NCBI GenBank assembly: GCA_016718275.1
Contig: JADKEA010000020.1
Location: 62,001-126,000, forward strand
Reading direction: 5' to 3'
Source: Candidatus Villigracilis affinis
Lineage (GTDB): Bacteria; Chloroflexota; Anaerolineae; Anaerolineales; Villigracilaceae
Length of the DNA: 64,000 bases
Shown: one piece after another, positions 1-8,599 of the stretch
How positions within the stretch are numbered: the first letter of the stretch is position 1
Layout of the letters: each line of letters opens with the position of its first letter
Translations under genes and position numbers: made by a program
The notes under the pieces: generated by a model
Seen by the model: only the letters and a program-made list of their open reading frames with translations
What the model was told of the DNA's origin: nothing
Database searches by the model: none

Positions 1-924
1 CGCATCATCGATCTGTTCCACTTTGCTGGCACCGATCAAAACGGAGGTCATGACGCTGTGGCGTAGAACCCATGCCAGCGCCATTTGAGCCAGAGTCTGT
101 TCGCGGGCTTTTGCCATCTCATTCAACTTGCGGACTTTGTCCAGTTTGTCGTCGGTGATGTTGGCAGGCTTGAGGAAGCCGTGCGCCTTGGATGCGCGCG
201 AGCCTTCGGGGATTCCACCGCCGAGATATTTGTTGGTGAGCAGGCCTTGTGCGAGTGGGGAGAAGGCGATGCAGCCAATTCCTTCATCTTCAAGTGTTGC
301 AAGCAAACCATCTTCCACCCAGCGGTTGAACATGCTGTAGGCAGGCTGGTGGATCAGACAGGGTGTGCCAAGTTCGCGCAAAATGCTGGCAGCTTCGGAT
401 GTTTTGTCGGCGGGATAATTGGAGATGCCCACGTAAAGCGCACGCCCGCTGCGGACGATGTAATCGAGTGCCTGCATGGTTTCTTCAAGCGGGGTCTCGG
501 GGTCGGGGCGGTGGTGGTAGAAAATATCCACGTATTCGAGGCTCATGCGTTTGAGGCTTTGGTCAAGGCTGGAGACGAGATATTTACGCGAGCCCCAATC
601 TCCGTAGGGACCATCCCACATGGTGTAACCCGCCTTGGATGAAATGATGAGTTCATCGCGATGCGGGCGCAGATCCCTTTCGATGATCTGGCCGAAAGTT
701 TCTTCGGCAGAGCCTGGAGGCGGACCGTAATTGTTGGCGAGGTCGAGGTGGGTGATGCCCAGATCAAAGGCGCGCAAGGCCATGGCACGGCTGTTGGAGA
801 ATGTATCCACGCCGCCGAAGTTGTGCCACAAGCCCAATGAAACGGCTGGGAGTTTGAGTCCGCTGAGGCCTGAGCGGTTGTAACGCATGGTTTTGTAACG
901 GGATTCGTTTGGAAGGTAGTTCAT
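1..924 (-). CDS. Aldo/keto reductase, YghZ/Gpr-like (3' end outside window)
   Basis: NADPH-dependent aldo/keto reductase; 308 residues are visible and the C-terminus lies beyond base 1. The TIM-barrel catalytic residues are present: Asp and Tyr in HLDLANNYGPPPGSAEE, Lys in SSKAGYTMW and His in FYHHRPDPETPLEE. The GPPPGSAEE stretch and overall pattern match the L-glyceraldehyde-3-phosphate reductase (YghZ/Gpr) branch, related to potassium-channel beta subunits. Start chosen at the ATG preceded by AGGAG. It is separated by 18 bp from the next gene and may end a minus-strand run of genes. Subfamily is by pattern recognition; the true substrate is unknown. Confidence 0.88.
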   Translation of the reverse strand, partial: MNYLPNESRYKTMRYNRSGLSGLKLPAVSLGLWHNFGGVDTFSNSRAMALRAFDLGITHLDLANNYGPPPGSAEETFGQIIERDLRPHRDELIISSKAGYTMWDGPYGDWGSRKYLVSSLDQSLKRMSLEYVDIFYHHRPDPETPLEETMQALDYIVRSGRALYVGISNYPADKTSEAASILRELGTPCLIHQPAYSMFNRWVEDGLLATLEDEGIGCIAFSPLAQGLLTNKYLGGGIPEGSRASKAHGFLKPANITDDKLDKVRKLNEMAKAREQTLAQMALAWVLRHSVMTSVLIGASKVEQIDDA

Positions 925-942
925 GCTTGCTCCTATATTTTT

Positions 943-2385
943 TTACTGCTTCACTTTCAATCCGTCCACGCCGTAATAGCGGGCGCCGCAGTTGAGGGAA
1001 AATTGCTTCCAGCCTTTGCCTGTTGAGCCGAACATGTCGCGGGTGTGGATCAGGCCCGTATCAATAGCGGGGACTTCGATCAGCATGTTGCCCTGTGCTT
1101 TTTCGGTGGCGATGATCGCATCGCGTTCATCCCAGACGCGGGCGCGGTAGATGAACCCGTCAATTTCGCTGTAGATGTTGGTGATGCTGCGTGCGGTGTA
1201 GGCGAAGCCCGCGAGCATGACGACCACAGATGCCAACACGAGCCATTGACCTGTGATGTTTTTGGCAGCCCACATGCCCACGATCCATGCCATGATGGCG
1301 ATGCCGAGCAGCAGGGTGAAGCGCGAGAGGGATTGTCCACGCGGGTCGGGTGTGGCGCTGTAGAAATACGCGCTCGGCGCTTGAATGGCGGTGATGAGCA
1401 GATAAGTGATGAGGGTAGTGAATGCCAATAGAATGGCAACCCGTTTCACAGTTAAGATTGAATCGTCTGCTTGGGTGGTGATAATGCCGAGGCCAAGCAT
1501 CATCCCGATAAAGACGGCGTGAGGCAGGGGCAGGTCCTTCAAAGAGAAAACAATGAAGTCAATGGCATGTTTCAGCGAAACGAAGGGGACGATGAGCGGG
1601 TTGCTGCGTTTGACGTTCATGTCTGCGACGCGCGCGTTGGATGGGGAGACGATGAGCGCGATCATGCCGAGTAATAGGAATAGCCATGCGATGAAAAGGG
1701 TTTCGAATGAGCGCTCAGCCCAGGCTTGGTTCTGTTTTTTCGCGCGCCAGGTGGCGATCAGTAAAAGGGTTGTGCCGCTGAAAAGAAATACGCAGCTGAT
1801 CTCGCCGAGGCCTGCCGCCAAGAATGCGAGCGGCGCAACGATGTAGTTTACCCAGCGTGCGGGTGTTTCAAGATTCATTTGGTGGGTGACGGCACCGAGG
1901 ATCAACATCCAGAACACGATGGCGGTGCTGTAGGGAAGCACGCCCGAACGCCAGTAAAGAATTTGAAAACGCTGCGGCGAAAGATAGAGATTGTAAAAAA
2001 GCAGCAGCGCCGATGCAAACAGGATGACGGCGAATGGCAGCGGCTTGATGAGTTTGGAAATATTCCAACCTGTCCACACGAGGCCGATGAGCCAGAGCGA
2101 AATGGTGAGGGTGGCGACGAGTTGATTGCCGAACATGCCGAGCGTGTTTTCGGTAAGCGCGGAGAAGAAAGTGAGCGAATAACGGTTGGAGGAGTAGCCC
2201 GTGTCTTCGGTGTCGAAATATTGCAGTGTAGCAGGGAGGGTGCCAAGCTGGCGCGCATCGGCACTGTAACACCAGTCATCGGCCCAGTAGCGATTGTAGA
2301 AGCCGAGATAGGCCAACACGGCGAGTCCTGCAAGGACGGTGATGTTGCCGAGGAGGACGATAATGGAGGGGAGTTTTTTCTGCAT
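943..2385 (-). CDS. Polytopic membrane protein, DUF6056-like
   Basis: 480-residue integral membrane protein with roughly ten hydrophobic segments. The N-terminus carries one segment followed by an acidic, aromatic motif (NRYWADDWCYSADAR, about residue 31-45) facing the outside, then NRYSLTFFSALTE. This layout recalls DUF6056 and GT-C-type lipid-linked glycosyltransferases, in which an early loop acid follows the first membrane segment; that is inference. The ATG begins immediately after the stop codon of the upstream SDR gene, so the two are probably translationally coupled. No enzymatic activity can be assigned. Confidence 0.6.
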   Translation of the reverse strand: MQKKLPSIIVLLGNITVLAGLAVLAYLGFYNRYWADDWCYSADARQLGTLPATLQYFDTEDTGYSSNRYSLTFFSALTENTLGMFGNQLVATLTISLWLIGLVWTGWNISKLIKPLPFAVILFASALLLFYNLYLSPQRFQILYWRSGVLPYSTAIVFWMLILGAVTHQMNLETPARWVNYIVAPLAFLAAGLGEISCVFLFSGTTLLLIATWRAKKQNQAWAERSFETLFIAWLFLLLGMIALIVSPSNARVADMNVKRSNPLIVPFVSLKHAIDFIVFSLKDLPLPHAVFIGMMLGLGIITTQADDSILTVKRVAILLAFTTLITYLLITAIQAPSAYFYSATPDPRGQSLSRFTLLLGIAIMAWIVGMWAAKNITGQWLVLASVVVMLAGFAYTARSITNIYSEIDGFIYRARVWDERDAIIATEKAQGNMLIEVPAIDTGLIHTRDMFGSTGKGWKQFSLNCGARYYGVDGLKVKQ

Positions 2386-3411
2386 TTAGATCACACCTTG
2401 TTCGATCAAACTTTCGGCCATGCTCAGCACACCTTCTTCTGCGAGGCGCGGAGTCCATTTGAGAATGCGTTTTGCATTTCCGTTCGAGAGTTCGTAGTCC
2501 CAATCGAGGCTTTCGGTGACGCGCGCGACCTTTTTATCAAACAGGCCGATCAGTCGCACAAGAATACTTGGGAATTCGAGCTTATTGATCTTATATCCGC
2601 GTGATGAAAATTTGCTATGAAGCAGGTTTGCAATGTCTTTCAGCCACAGGGATTTGTCGGCTGCGACGATAAATCTTTTGCCAGCGGCTTCGGCTGTTTG
2701 CATGGCGAGGATGATCGCGGATGCCACGTCACGCACATCCACTGAACCCATTTTGATGTGTCCCACACCAGGTACCTGTCCGAGCATAATCGTGCGGACC
2801 AATTCGATGGAGGTGCGGAAGTCCTTATTCGGCACGGGCCCCAAGATCAGCGGTGGATTTATGGTAACAAGTTCCATCTTGTTCGTATTTTCGCTGCCGT
2901 TGATGAAATCCCATGCGGCGCGTTCGGCGAGGGTTTTGCTTTTGGCATACGCGCCAATGTCTTTTGTCAGATCAGACCAATCGGCTTCGCTGAAGGTTTT
3001 GTTCTCGCCATTGTGCCCCGACGAGATCGCGGCCACCGATGAGACCTGTACTACACGCTTCACGCCCGCCTTATGAGCGGCACGCAAAACGCGCAAGGTC
3101 CCCTGTACAGCGGGTATGATCAATTCATCTTCATGCTTTGGTTCGTACAATGGAAACGGCGACGCGACATGCAGAACGTATTCGATGTTGTTCAGCGCTT
3201 CTTCCCAACCCGAATCCTGACTCAGATCAGCAGGCAGAATCTCCAGCCGATCATTTGCCTGTATGTACTTTGAGATGGTGCTGCGGAGATCCGCTTCGCG
3301 CTCAAGAGTCCGCATGGTGCTGCGGACGTTATATCCCTGATGGAGCAGTTGAATGATAGTGTGAATGGCGACAAATCCGCTTGCGCCTGTGACGAGGATG
3401 GGGGAGGGCAT
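2386..3411 (-). CDS. NAD(P)-dependent extended SDR / epimerase-family protein
   Basis: 341-residue extended short-chain dehydrogenase. The Rossmann glycine motif TGASGFVAIH is at residues 6-15, and the catalytic pair appears as YAKSKTLAE (Tyr-x3-Lys) near residue 155, after the SSVAAISS serine strand. The pattern resembles dihydroflavonol-4-reductase/cinnamoyl-CoA-reductase-like proteins, which reduce carbonyls or act on sterol- and sugar-like substrates. I use the internal ATG (14 codons into the longest reading frame) because it has AAGGA at good spacing and begins right at the nucleotide-binding strand. It abuts the downstream membrane-protein gene. Confidence 0.8.
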   Translation of the reverse strand: MPSPILVTGASGFVAIHTIIQLLHQGYNVRSTMRTLEREADLRSTISKYIQANDRLEILPADLSQDSGWEEALNNIEYVLHVASPFPLYEPKHEDELIIPAVQGTLRVLRAAHKAGVKRVVQVSSVAAISSGHNGENKTFSEADWSDLTKDIGAYAKSKTLAERAAWDFINGSENTNKMELVTINPPLILGPVPNKDFRTSIELVRTIMLGQVPGVGHIKMGSVDVRDVASAIILAMQTAEAAGKRFIVAADKSLWLKDIANLLHSKFSSRGYKINKLEFPSILVRLIGLFDKKVARVTESLDWDYELSNGNAKRILKWTPRLAEEGVLSMAESLIEQGVI

Positions 3412-3492
3412 GTGTTGTTCCTTGATGTTGGTTGGAGTACGGACTTCAGTCAACTTTTTATAAAACGCGAAATAAATACCGCATACCGAAGT

Positions 3493-4362
3493 TTAGAACG
3501 ACTCGTACAAATCCGTTTCAAAGGGCAGAGTCCCTTTGCGGACGGATTCGATCTGTTCTGCGGTAAGGGAATTGCGCCATTTGTCGGCCTGTTTGCGGCT
3601 GTCGCGCTGGATGTTGTAGTAACCGCCGTCCATGCCTGTGGTGCTTTTCTCGATCTCATCTGCAATGGACTGATTCCACGGCAGGCCGAGCTGGATGTAA
3701 AGTTTTTTGAATTCGGTCACGGGGTCGCCCGTCAGTTTTTCGAAGAAGACCCACAGCCATTTTGGGTTTTTGCGATGCAGTTCCTTGATCGTCTTGTTGG
3801 TGCGGCCCCAATCCTGGCTGATCTGTTCGAGGGCTTCGAGTGAGATTTCTTCAATGCCCTGATCGTGCTGGAGTTGCCGAAGGATGCTTTCGCTGCGTCC
3901 TGCGGGGTGGCGGCAAATATAGACGATGTTGGCGTTGGTCAATGCTTCACTGGATTCGCCGATGACTTCTACAAAACTAATGGGTTTGATCACGATGGCC
4001 TTCGAGAAAAACGGCGCCTTGAGCACGGCAAAAAGCGAAATACAAACCAAAGTGTGGACCTTTAGCTCGGTCGGCACTTCGGCGTGGACAAAGTCCCAGA
4101 AGTTTTGCTGGGTGTAGTGACGGTCGGGGCCGAAATGCTGCTTCATCAATTCGGTTTCGGGTTCGTGCATGTAGATGGAAGTTTTGCCAAGCGAGAGGAA
4201 TTTGCCGAGCATGCTGGTTCCACTGCGGCTCATGCCGAAGATCAGAATCACTTTCTTCATGCGAAACGCAATCACGATCCGCGTCAGGAATGCGATCAGT
4301 TTTCTGTATCGCAGGGTAGCGAGGATGAAAGAGTAGGAACGTAACTGCTCGGGCTTGTTCAT
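3493..4362 (-). CDS. Sulfotransferase-family protein
   Basis: 289-residue cytosolic or membrane-associated sulfotransferase-like protein. The PAPS 5'-phosphosulfate loop is visible as FGMSRSGTSMLGKFLS near residue 40, and the 3'-phosphate region as YICRHPAGRSESILR near residue 130. Family members transfer sulfate from PAPS to glycans, lipids or small molecules; the acceptor here is not predictable. The ATG at 4362 lies just after the stop of the DUF92 gene; longer frames into that gene are unlikely. The run DUF92, sulfotransferase, SDR, membrane protein may be one transcript for a surface lipid or glycan, which is inference. Confidence 0.78.
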   Translation of the reverse strand: MNKPEQLRSYSFILATLRYRKLIAFLTRIVIAFRMKKVILIFGMSRSGTSMLGKFLSLGKTSIYMHEPETELMKQHFGPDRHYTQQNFWDFVHAEVPTELKVHTLVCISLFAVLKAPFFSKAIVIKPISFVEVIGESSEALTNANIVYICRHPAGRSESILRQLQHDQGIEEISLEALEQISQDWGRTNKTIKELHRKNPKWLWVFFEKLTGDPVTEFKKLYIQLGLPWNQSIADEIEKSTTGMDGGYYNIQRDSRKQADKWRNSLTAEQIESVRKGTLPFETDLYESF

Positions 4363-4367
4363 TCGAA

Positions 4368-5157
4368 TTAGAAAAGGAAAAGCAAAAGAGAAACCAGCGT
4401 ACCCGCTGCACCGCAGGCGAAATTGACCCAATCATTATCGAGCCACTTCCAGCCGCGGATGTGGACGGTAGGTGTGCCGCAGGTGTGCAGGGGATGTTTC
4501 TCGGTCTCTTTTTTATCAGTTGGGCAGTAGTACATGGCTTGCACTGTACCGCCGAGCAGGGAGTCAACGAGCGAACCAGCCAGCCCTGAAATTGTGATCA
4601 ATGGAAGCAGAAACCAGTTGTCGGTTAAGAGCGAAGCGAGCACTGCGATTAAGGCAGACCCTGTCAACGAGGCGAGCGTGCCGATTAATGAGATTCCGCC
4701 CGAGGTGCCTTTTTCCACAACTTTGCGCAAGTTCGTAATCATGCGTGGTGGATTCGGATTCAAGCACACCGAGTTCGGTGGCCCAGGTATCGGCGTTGAC
4801 TGCGGCGAGCGCGGCGGCGAATCCGACCCAGGGCAGGCTTGATTCTGGAAAAAAGAAATGGAGCGCGGCGAAGAGGGTTGCCACGCCGCCGTTGCCGAAG
4901 ACCTGGCCTGCGTCGCGTTCATGGCCTTTGGAGAATTTTTCGTCGAGGCCTTGTTTGCGTTTTTTGAAGGCGCGGCTTAATAGGGATGAGGTGATGAAAA
5001 ATGTGAGCAGTAAAACTGCCCATTGCCAGCCGCCGATGCCGAAGATGATCGTGCCTGTGAATGCGGCGGCGATGGCTCCGCTTTGGTTTAAGCTGCGGGC
5101 TTTGTATGCAAGAAATGCGATGAGGATTGCGAGGAGGAAGCCGAGGAGAAGTTGCAT
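4368..5157 (-). CDS. DUF92 family membrane protein, interrupted by a frameshift
   Basis: Two overlapping minus-strand frames together make one DUF92 (TMEM19/VTE6-like) protein. The N-terminal frame gives the membrane segments and VNADTWATELGVL; the C-terminal frame resumes with PPRMITNLRKVVEKGTSGG, GLAGSLVDSLLGG and the final membrane helix. Both halves are family hallmarks and are colinear. Removing one T from the GTGCTTGAAT stretch near 4759-4765 restores a continuous protein of about 262 residues. Plant relatives act as phytyl-phosphate kinases; bacterial function is uncertain. The lesion may be real or a sequencing error. Confidence 0.8.
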
Positions 5158-5241
5158 ATGGGTTGAAGGTTGGAAAGTTGACAGGTTTGAAGGTTGGAGT
5201 TTAACCTGTAAACTTGATAACTTTTAAACTTGTTAACTTTC
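5158..5241. repeat. Intergenic 'word' repeat (GTTTGAAGGTTGGA type)
   Basis: The 84-bp gap consists almost entirely of variants of the words TTGAAGGTT, ACAGGTTTGAAGG and AACCTGTAAACTTG, on one arm in one sense and on the other in the opposite sense. The same vocabulary recurs near 10.7, 17.7 and 61.1 kb and between cydD and cydC. It could form a loose hairpin in transcripts. No gene or promoter is recognised here. Confidence 0.7.
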
Positions 5242-6150
5242 TTACACAGGGGTTGTGATGATGAAAAGCACTGCCAGCAAAAATAGCAGGCTTGAAAACG
5301 TGCTGGAACCCCACACGATGAAGGCGAGGATGCGTTCGCGGTCCCAGCGGTAGAAATACAAGCCCGCAACCCAGCCTAGTACCGTCAGCAAAAGACTCGC
5401 AACGGGGAAGATGATGAGTTGAGCCGATGGCACGGTTTCGAGTGCGCTGCCGACAAATTGCGGACCGAGCGCGACGCGCGGTGTGGATGGGATGATGAGG
5501 CTGGCCCAGATGAACAATCCCAGATTCAAAAATAAAGCGGTGAGCCAGAGATAACGGGCGAGTCCGCTTTCCCAGGCCTGCGTGACGACGAAAGACGGAT
5601 ACACCGATTTTGCTTCAACGGGTGCGAGGCTTCCCAATTCGGTTGCGCGGGCGAAGGTCTGCGTAAGCGTGGAGGGGTCTTCGGGTGAAATGACGAAGAC
5701 ACGTTTTGCGGTAGCGACCAGCAAAAGTTTTTTCGCATCTGAAGCGAGGAATTCCACCACGCCGAGATCGGGATGGCGGCGCATGCCCAGTAAACCACCA
5801 GGCAGCCTGAAAGAGGGCAGCACGAGCGGACGGGTGAGATCATCGGCGGGGCGCATCCATTCGATGTCGCTGAGTGGAATATCTTCCACGCGCAAGCCCC
5901 AATTGATGGCGAGGCTGTCGCGGTCCATGTGATAGTCGGCGCGCCAGAGAGAATAAGCGCGATACACAAAAAACGGAATCGGCGCAAACGAAAATAACAA
6001 GACCAGCAACGCGATCAGAAACTGCGGTCCAACTTCTGCGCGTGAAAGGTTGATGAACCCAACAAAGGCAACGACCATCAATACAATGATGATGCTGCCA
6101 TGCACGATCAAGCCGCGTCGTTTGGGTGGGGGAAAATGTCCGATGTTCAT
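5242..6150 (-). CDS. Membrane protein with bacterial PH-like domain
   Basis: 302-residue protein: two N-terminal membrane helices (about 15-35 and 42-65), a soluble beta-rich middle (about 75-180, with LAINWGLRVEDIPLSDIEWMR typical of bacterial PH-like PF10882 domains) and three further helices toward the C-terminus. The function of such proteins is unknown. It follows the DegT aminotransferase gene by 15 bp and is probably co-transcribed. The start has no convincing Shine-Dalgarno, so translational coupling is likely. Domain assignment is from pattern and moderately certain. Confidence 0.6.
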   Translation of the reverse strand: MNIGHFPPPKRRGLIVHGSIIIVLMVVAFVGFINLSRAEVGPQFLIALLVLLFSFAPIPFFVYRAYSLWRADYHMDRDSLAINWGLRVEDIPLSDIEWMRPADDLTRPLVLPSFRLPGGLLGMRRHPDLGVVEFLASDAKKLLLVATAKRVFVISPEDPSTLTQTFARATELGSLAPVEAKSVYPSFVVTQAWESGLARYLWLTALFLNLGLFIWASLIIPSTPRVALGPQFVGSALETVPSAQLIIFPVASLLLTVLGWVAGLYFYRWDRERILAFIVWGSSTFSSLLFLLAVLFIITTPV

Positions 6151-6165
6151 GGGGAAAGGATGAAT

Positions 6166-7329
6166 TTATGCCTTCACGACTTCTTCACGAATGATGTTCG
6201 AAACATAATCCACTTGATCTTCGGTCATGATGCCGCTGAATGGAATCGCCAGTCCGCGTTGGCCGAGGTCTTCGGTCACGGGGAAATCGCCTTCCTTGTA
6301 TCCAAATCTTTCCACCATGTACGGCTGTAAATGGATCGGCAAAAAGTATGGCCGCACGGGAATTCCGCGCGCGTCGAGTTTCTTTGCCATTTCGTCGCGG
6401 TTGATTCTTTTGTCAAAGCGGATGACGTACACGAACCATGACATGCGCGTTGTGAAGGATTCGATATATGGCGTTTCGACGCCTGGGATCTCGGAAAGCC
6501 GCGCTTCATACCAAGCTGCAACCTGATTCCGTTTCGTGAGAATTTCATCGAGCCGAGTCATTTGCGAAGCCCCCATCGCCGCAGACATTTCGTCAATGCG
6601 GTAGTTGTAGCCGAGGTGGGTGTGTTGCAGCCAGGTATCGCCAGGGGCGCGTCCTTGATTGCGCAAGGCACGCATAAAATGCGCGGACTGATCGTCACTG
6701 GTGATGATGACTCCGCCTTCGCCTGTGGTGATCTGTTTGTTGGGGTAAAACGCGAACACGCCGAAATCGCCGAGCGTGCCAGCCTGTTTGCCTTTGTAGG
6801 TTGCGCCCAGCGCCTCACACGAATCTTCGATGACCTTCAAGCCATGTTCTTTTGCCACGGCATTGATCGCATCCATGTCGGCAGGTTGACCGAATACATC
6901 CACGGGCAGGATCGCTTTCAATTTTCCGCTTTTGTCCGCGCCTTTTCTCGGCAGGAATTTTTCAATATTCCTCGCTGCATCGGCCACCAATTCAGGATTG
7001 ATGTTTCCAGTCTTCGGGTCAATATCCACAAAGACTGGAATCGCGTTTTCAAAAAGCAACGCGTTCGACGACGCCACAAACGAAAACGGCGTGGTGATGA
7101 CCAGATCCCCTGCGCCGATCCCCGCCGCACGGACGCACAGATGCAGGCCCGCTGTCCCTGAGTTGACGGAGATGGCGTGCTTCGCGCCAGTCAGGTCACA
7201 GAAGGTCTTTTCAAAGGCGGGAGTCCATTTGCCCATGCTCAAATTGGGCGTGTTGATCACTTCGATGACAGCCTGACGGTCGGCATCGGTCAGATCGGGG
7301 GAAGACATGGGGATTTTGTATTGGGTCAT
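6166..7329 (-). CDS. DegT/DnrJ/EryC1/StrS-family PLP aminotransferase
   Basis: 387-residue sugar aminotransferase of the DegT family. These enzymes use PLP to aminate keto-sugars for surface glycans. Visible are the PLP phosphate site NSGTAGLHLCVRAAG (about 57-71), EDSCEALGATYKG (about 167-180), and the Schiff-base lysine in FYPNKQITTGEGGVI (about 192-206). Length is normal. The product could be an amino sugar for exopolysaccharide or glycoprotein. Upstream, a TAAAAT box ends seven bases before the ATG and no Shine-Dalgarno is seen, which suggests a leaderless mRNA. Confidence 0.9.
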   Translation of the reverse strand: MTQYKIPMSSPDLTDADRQAVIEVINTPNLSMGKWTPAFEKTFCDLTGAKHAISVNSGTAGLHLCVRAAGIGAGDLVITTPFSFVASSNALLFENAIPVFVDIDPKTGNINPELVADAARNIEKFLPRKGADKSGKLKAILPVDVFGQPADMDAINAVAKEHGLKVIEDSCEALGATYKGKQAGTLGDFGVFAFYPNKQITTGEGGVIITSDDQSAHFMRALRNQGRAPGDTWLQHTHLGYNYRIDEMSAAMGASQMTRLDEILTKRNQVAAWYEARLSEIPGVETPYIESFTTRMSWFVYVIRFDKRINRDEMAKKLDARGIPVRPYFLPIHLQPYMVERFGYKEGDFPVTEDLGQRGLAIPFSGIMTEDQVDYVSNIIREEVVKA

Positions 7330-7343
7330 AATTTTTATTTTAA

Positions 7344-7369
7344 AGGCGGTGCATTACACCGCCCCTACA
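7344..7369. repeat. REP-like GC-rich palindrome
   Basis: Palindrome GGCGGTG-CATTA-CACCGCC followed by CCTACA, i.e. on the minus strand a TGTAGGGGCGGTG... hairpin. It overlaps the TAG stop codon of the ProRS-like gene. A second, similar GTAGGGAC palindrome flanks the other end of that gene. Such GTAGGG(G/A)C hairpins recur in many cyanobacterial and Chloroflexota genomes as I recall; a terminator role is possible but there is no U-tract. Confidence 0.6.
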
Positions 7370-8546
7370 ATTCCTCTATGATTTTTTCGAGCGGGACGAG
7401 TTTGTTTTCTTTTTCCTTGCGCGGCTTCAATTCTACCATCCCATTTTGAAGCGCCTTTTCCCCAACCGTCACGCGGATCGGGCAACCGATCAAATCTGCG
7501 TCGTTGAATTTGACACCTGCCCGCTCGTCGCGGTCATCGAACAGGACGGAAATCCCCGCATTTTGCAGTTGGTTGTAAATCTTTTCGGCTTCGGCACGGG
7601 TATCCATTTGTTTGCCAGGCACATGCATGAGATATACATCAAACGGTGCGGCAGATTTGGGAAGGGTCAACCCTTTTTCGTCGTGATAAGTCTCGGCGAG
7701 GGCCAGCAACCAGTTTTCATAATAAAGACCGAATCGCGTCCCCAAAGGAATTGCAGAAACAACTTCAAGGGCATTTCCACAATTTGAGCAGGCGTCACCT
7801 GCTTTTGCCATCACCAGGTCTTCGACAATCTCCGCCGAATAATCACGCGGATAATTTGTGTTCAACAGGTGATATCCCGCCTCGTTGGCTCCCGCCGCCA
7901 GATTTTGCGATTGGGGAATCAGGTCATCTACAAGGATGAGGGCCTCGTTGAGGCCGATGGGCGATGCATACCCCGCCACCGCGCCTGACCTTGCAATTGC
8001 TTCGGCGTCAGCGGGCTGTATCTCGCCGACGATGTATTCCAGTTTGGCTTCGCTCAGTTGCATGTCTCCGCGCACGGCGACAAAGACGAACTTCCCATCT
8101 TCTTTGCAGGTGTACATCAAGGCTTTAGCGGTCTTCTCTTTGGGCAGGCCGAGAAAATTCGCCAGCGACTCGATGGTATTGCAATCAGGCGTCAACACCT
8201 TTTCAAGCGGACGTTCCTCTTCGCGGGGCAGGGGAGATTTTTTGAATTTCGCCATATCCAGCAGTTCAGTGTATTTGCAGGAAGGACAATGGGCAACCTC
8301 AAGATTGCCTGTGGCCATCGGAAAGAAAACCGCCTGTTCACTGACCAGCCGCGGCAGGTCAACCACTGTTGAAAACGATGGATCGTTCGAGAGGCTTTCC
8401 AGCCGTGTCAGCGCTTCTTTGCCAAGCGGCAGGATTTCACTTTCACGGGTCAAATACCCCGCGCGGACGAGGAATGCGAATCCCTCTGTCCGTGCGTTGT
8501 TGGGGGCTTCACGCTGGGTTTGGATTTTTAGGTCGGTGTATTTCAT
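7365..8546 (-). CDS. Prolyl-tRNA synthetase-like protein lacking the catalytic core (editing + anticodon domains)
   Basis: 393 residues against about 570 for bacterial ProRS. Order: ProRS-like N-terminus (residues 1-55), then directly a Cys pair (AHCPSCKYTE, about 86-95), a YbaK/INS editing domain (about 115-240), a second Cys pair (GDACSNCGNALEV) and the class IIa anticodon-binding domain (about 295-393). Motifs 1 and 2 of the class II core are absent, and the motif 3 region (AIPLGTRFGLYYENWLLAL) lacks the ATP-binding pattern, so it should not aminoacylate. The INS lysine (LPKEKTAKALM) and His of the AGANEAGYHLL loop are kept, which by family knowledge supports Ala-tRNA(Pro) editing. Likely a trans-editing factor or tRNA-binding regulator; a full proS is expected elsewhere. 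Confidence 0.75.
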   Translation of the reverse strand: MKYTDLKIQTQREAPNNARTEGFAFLVRAGYLTRESEILPLGKEALTRLESLSNDPSFSTVVDLPRLVSEQAVFFPMATGNLEVAHCPSCKYTELLDMAKFKKSPLPREEERPLEKVLTPDCNTIESLANFLGLPKEKTAKALMYTCKEDGKFVFVAVRGDMQLSEAKLEYIVGEIQPADAEAIARSGAVAGYASPIGLNEALILVDDLIPQSQNLAAGANEAGYHLLNTNYPRDYSAEIVEDLVMAKAGDACSNCGNALEVVSAIPLGTRFGLYYENWLLALAETYHDEKGLTLPKSAAPFDVYLMHVPGKQMDTRAEAEKIYNQLQNAGISVLFDDRDERAGVKFNDADLIGCPIRVTVGEKALQNGMVELKPRKEKENKLVPLEKIIEEL

Positions 8547-8559
8547 GGGATTAATAAGG

Positions 8560-8586
8560 TAGGGACACGGCGTCGCCGTGTCCCTA
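8560..8586. repeat. REP-like palindrome TAGGGACACGGCG
   Basis: Nearly perfect palindrome, TAGGGACACGGC / GCCGTGTCCCTA with a 3-base loop, just upstream of the ProRS-like start codon. Same GTAGGG-type family as the element at 7344. On the minus strand it could also terminate or punctuate transcription from the bactofilin gene. Confidence 0.7.
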
Positions 8587-8599
8587 TACTCGGGTGAGG

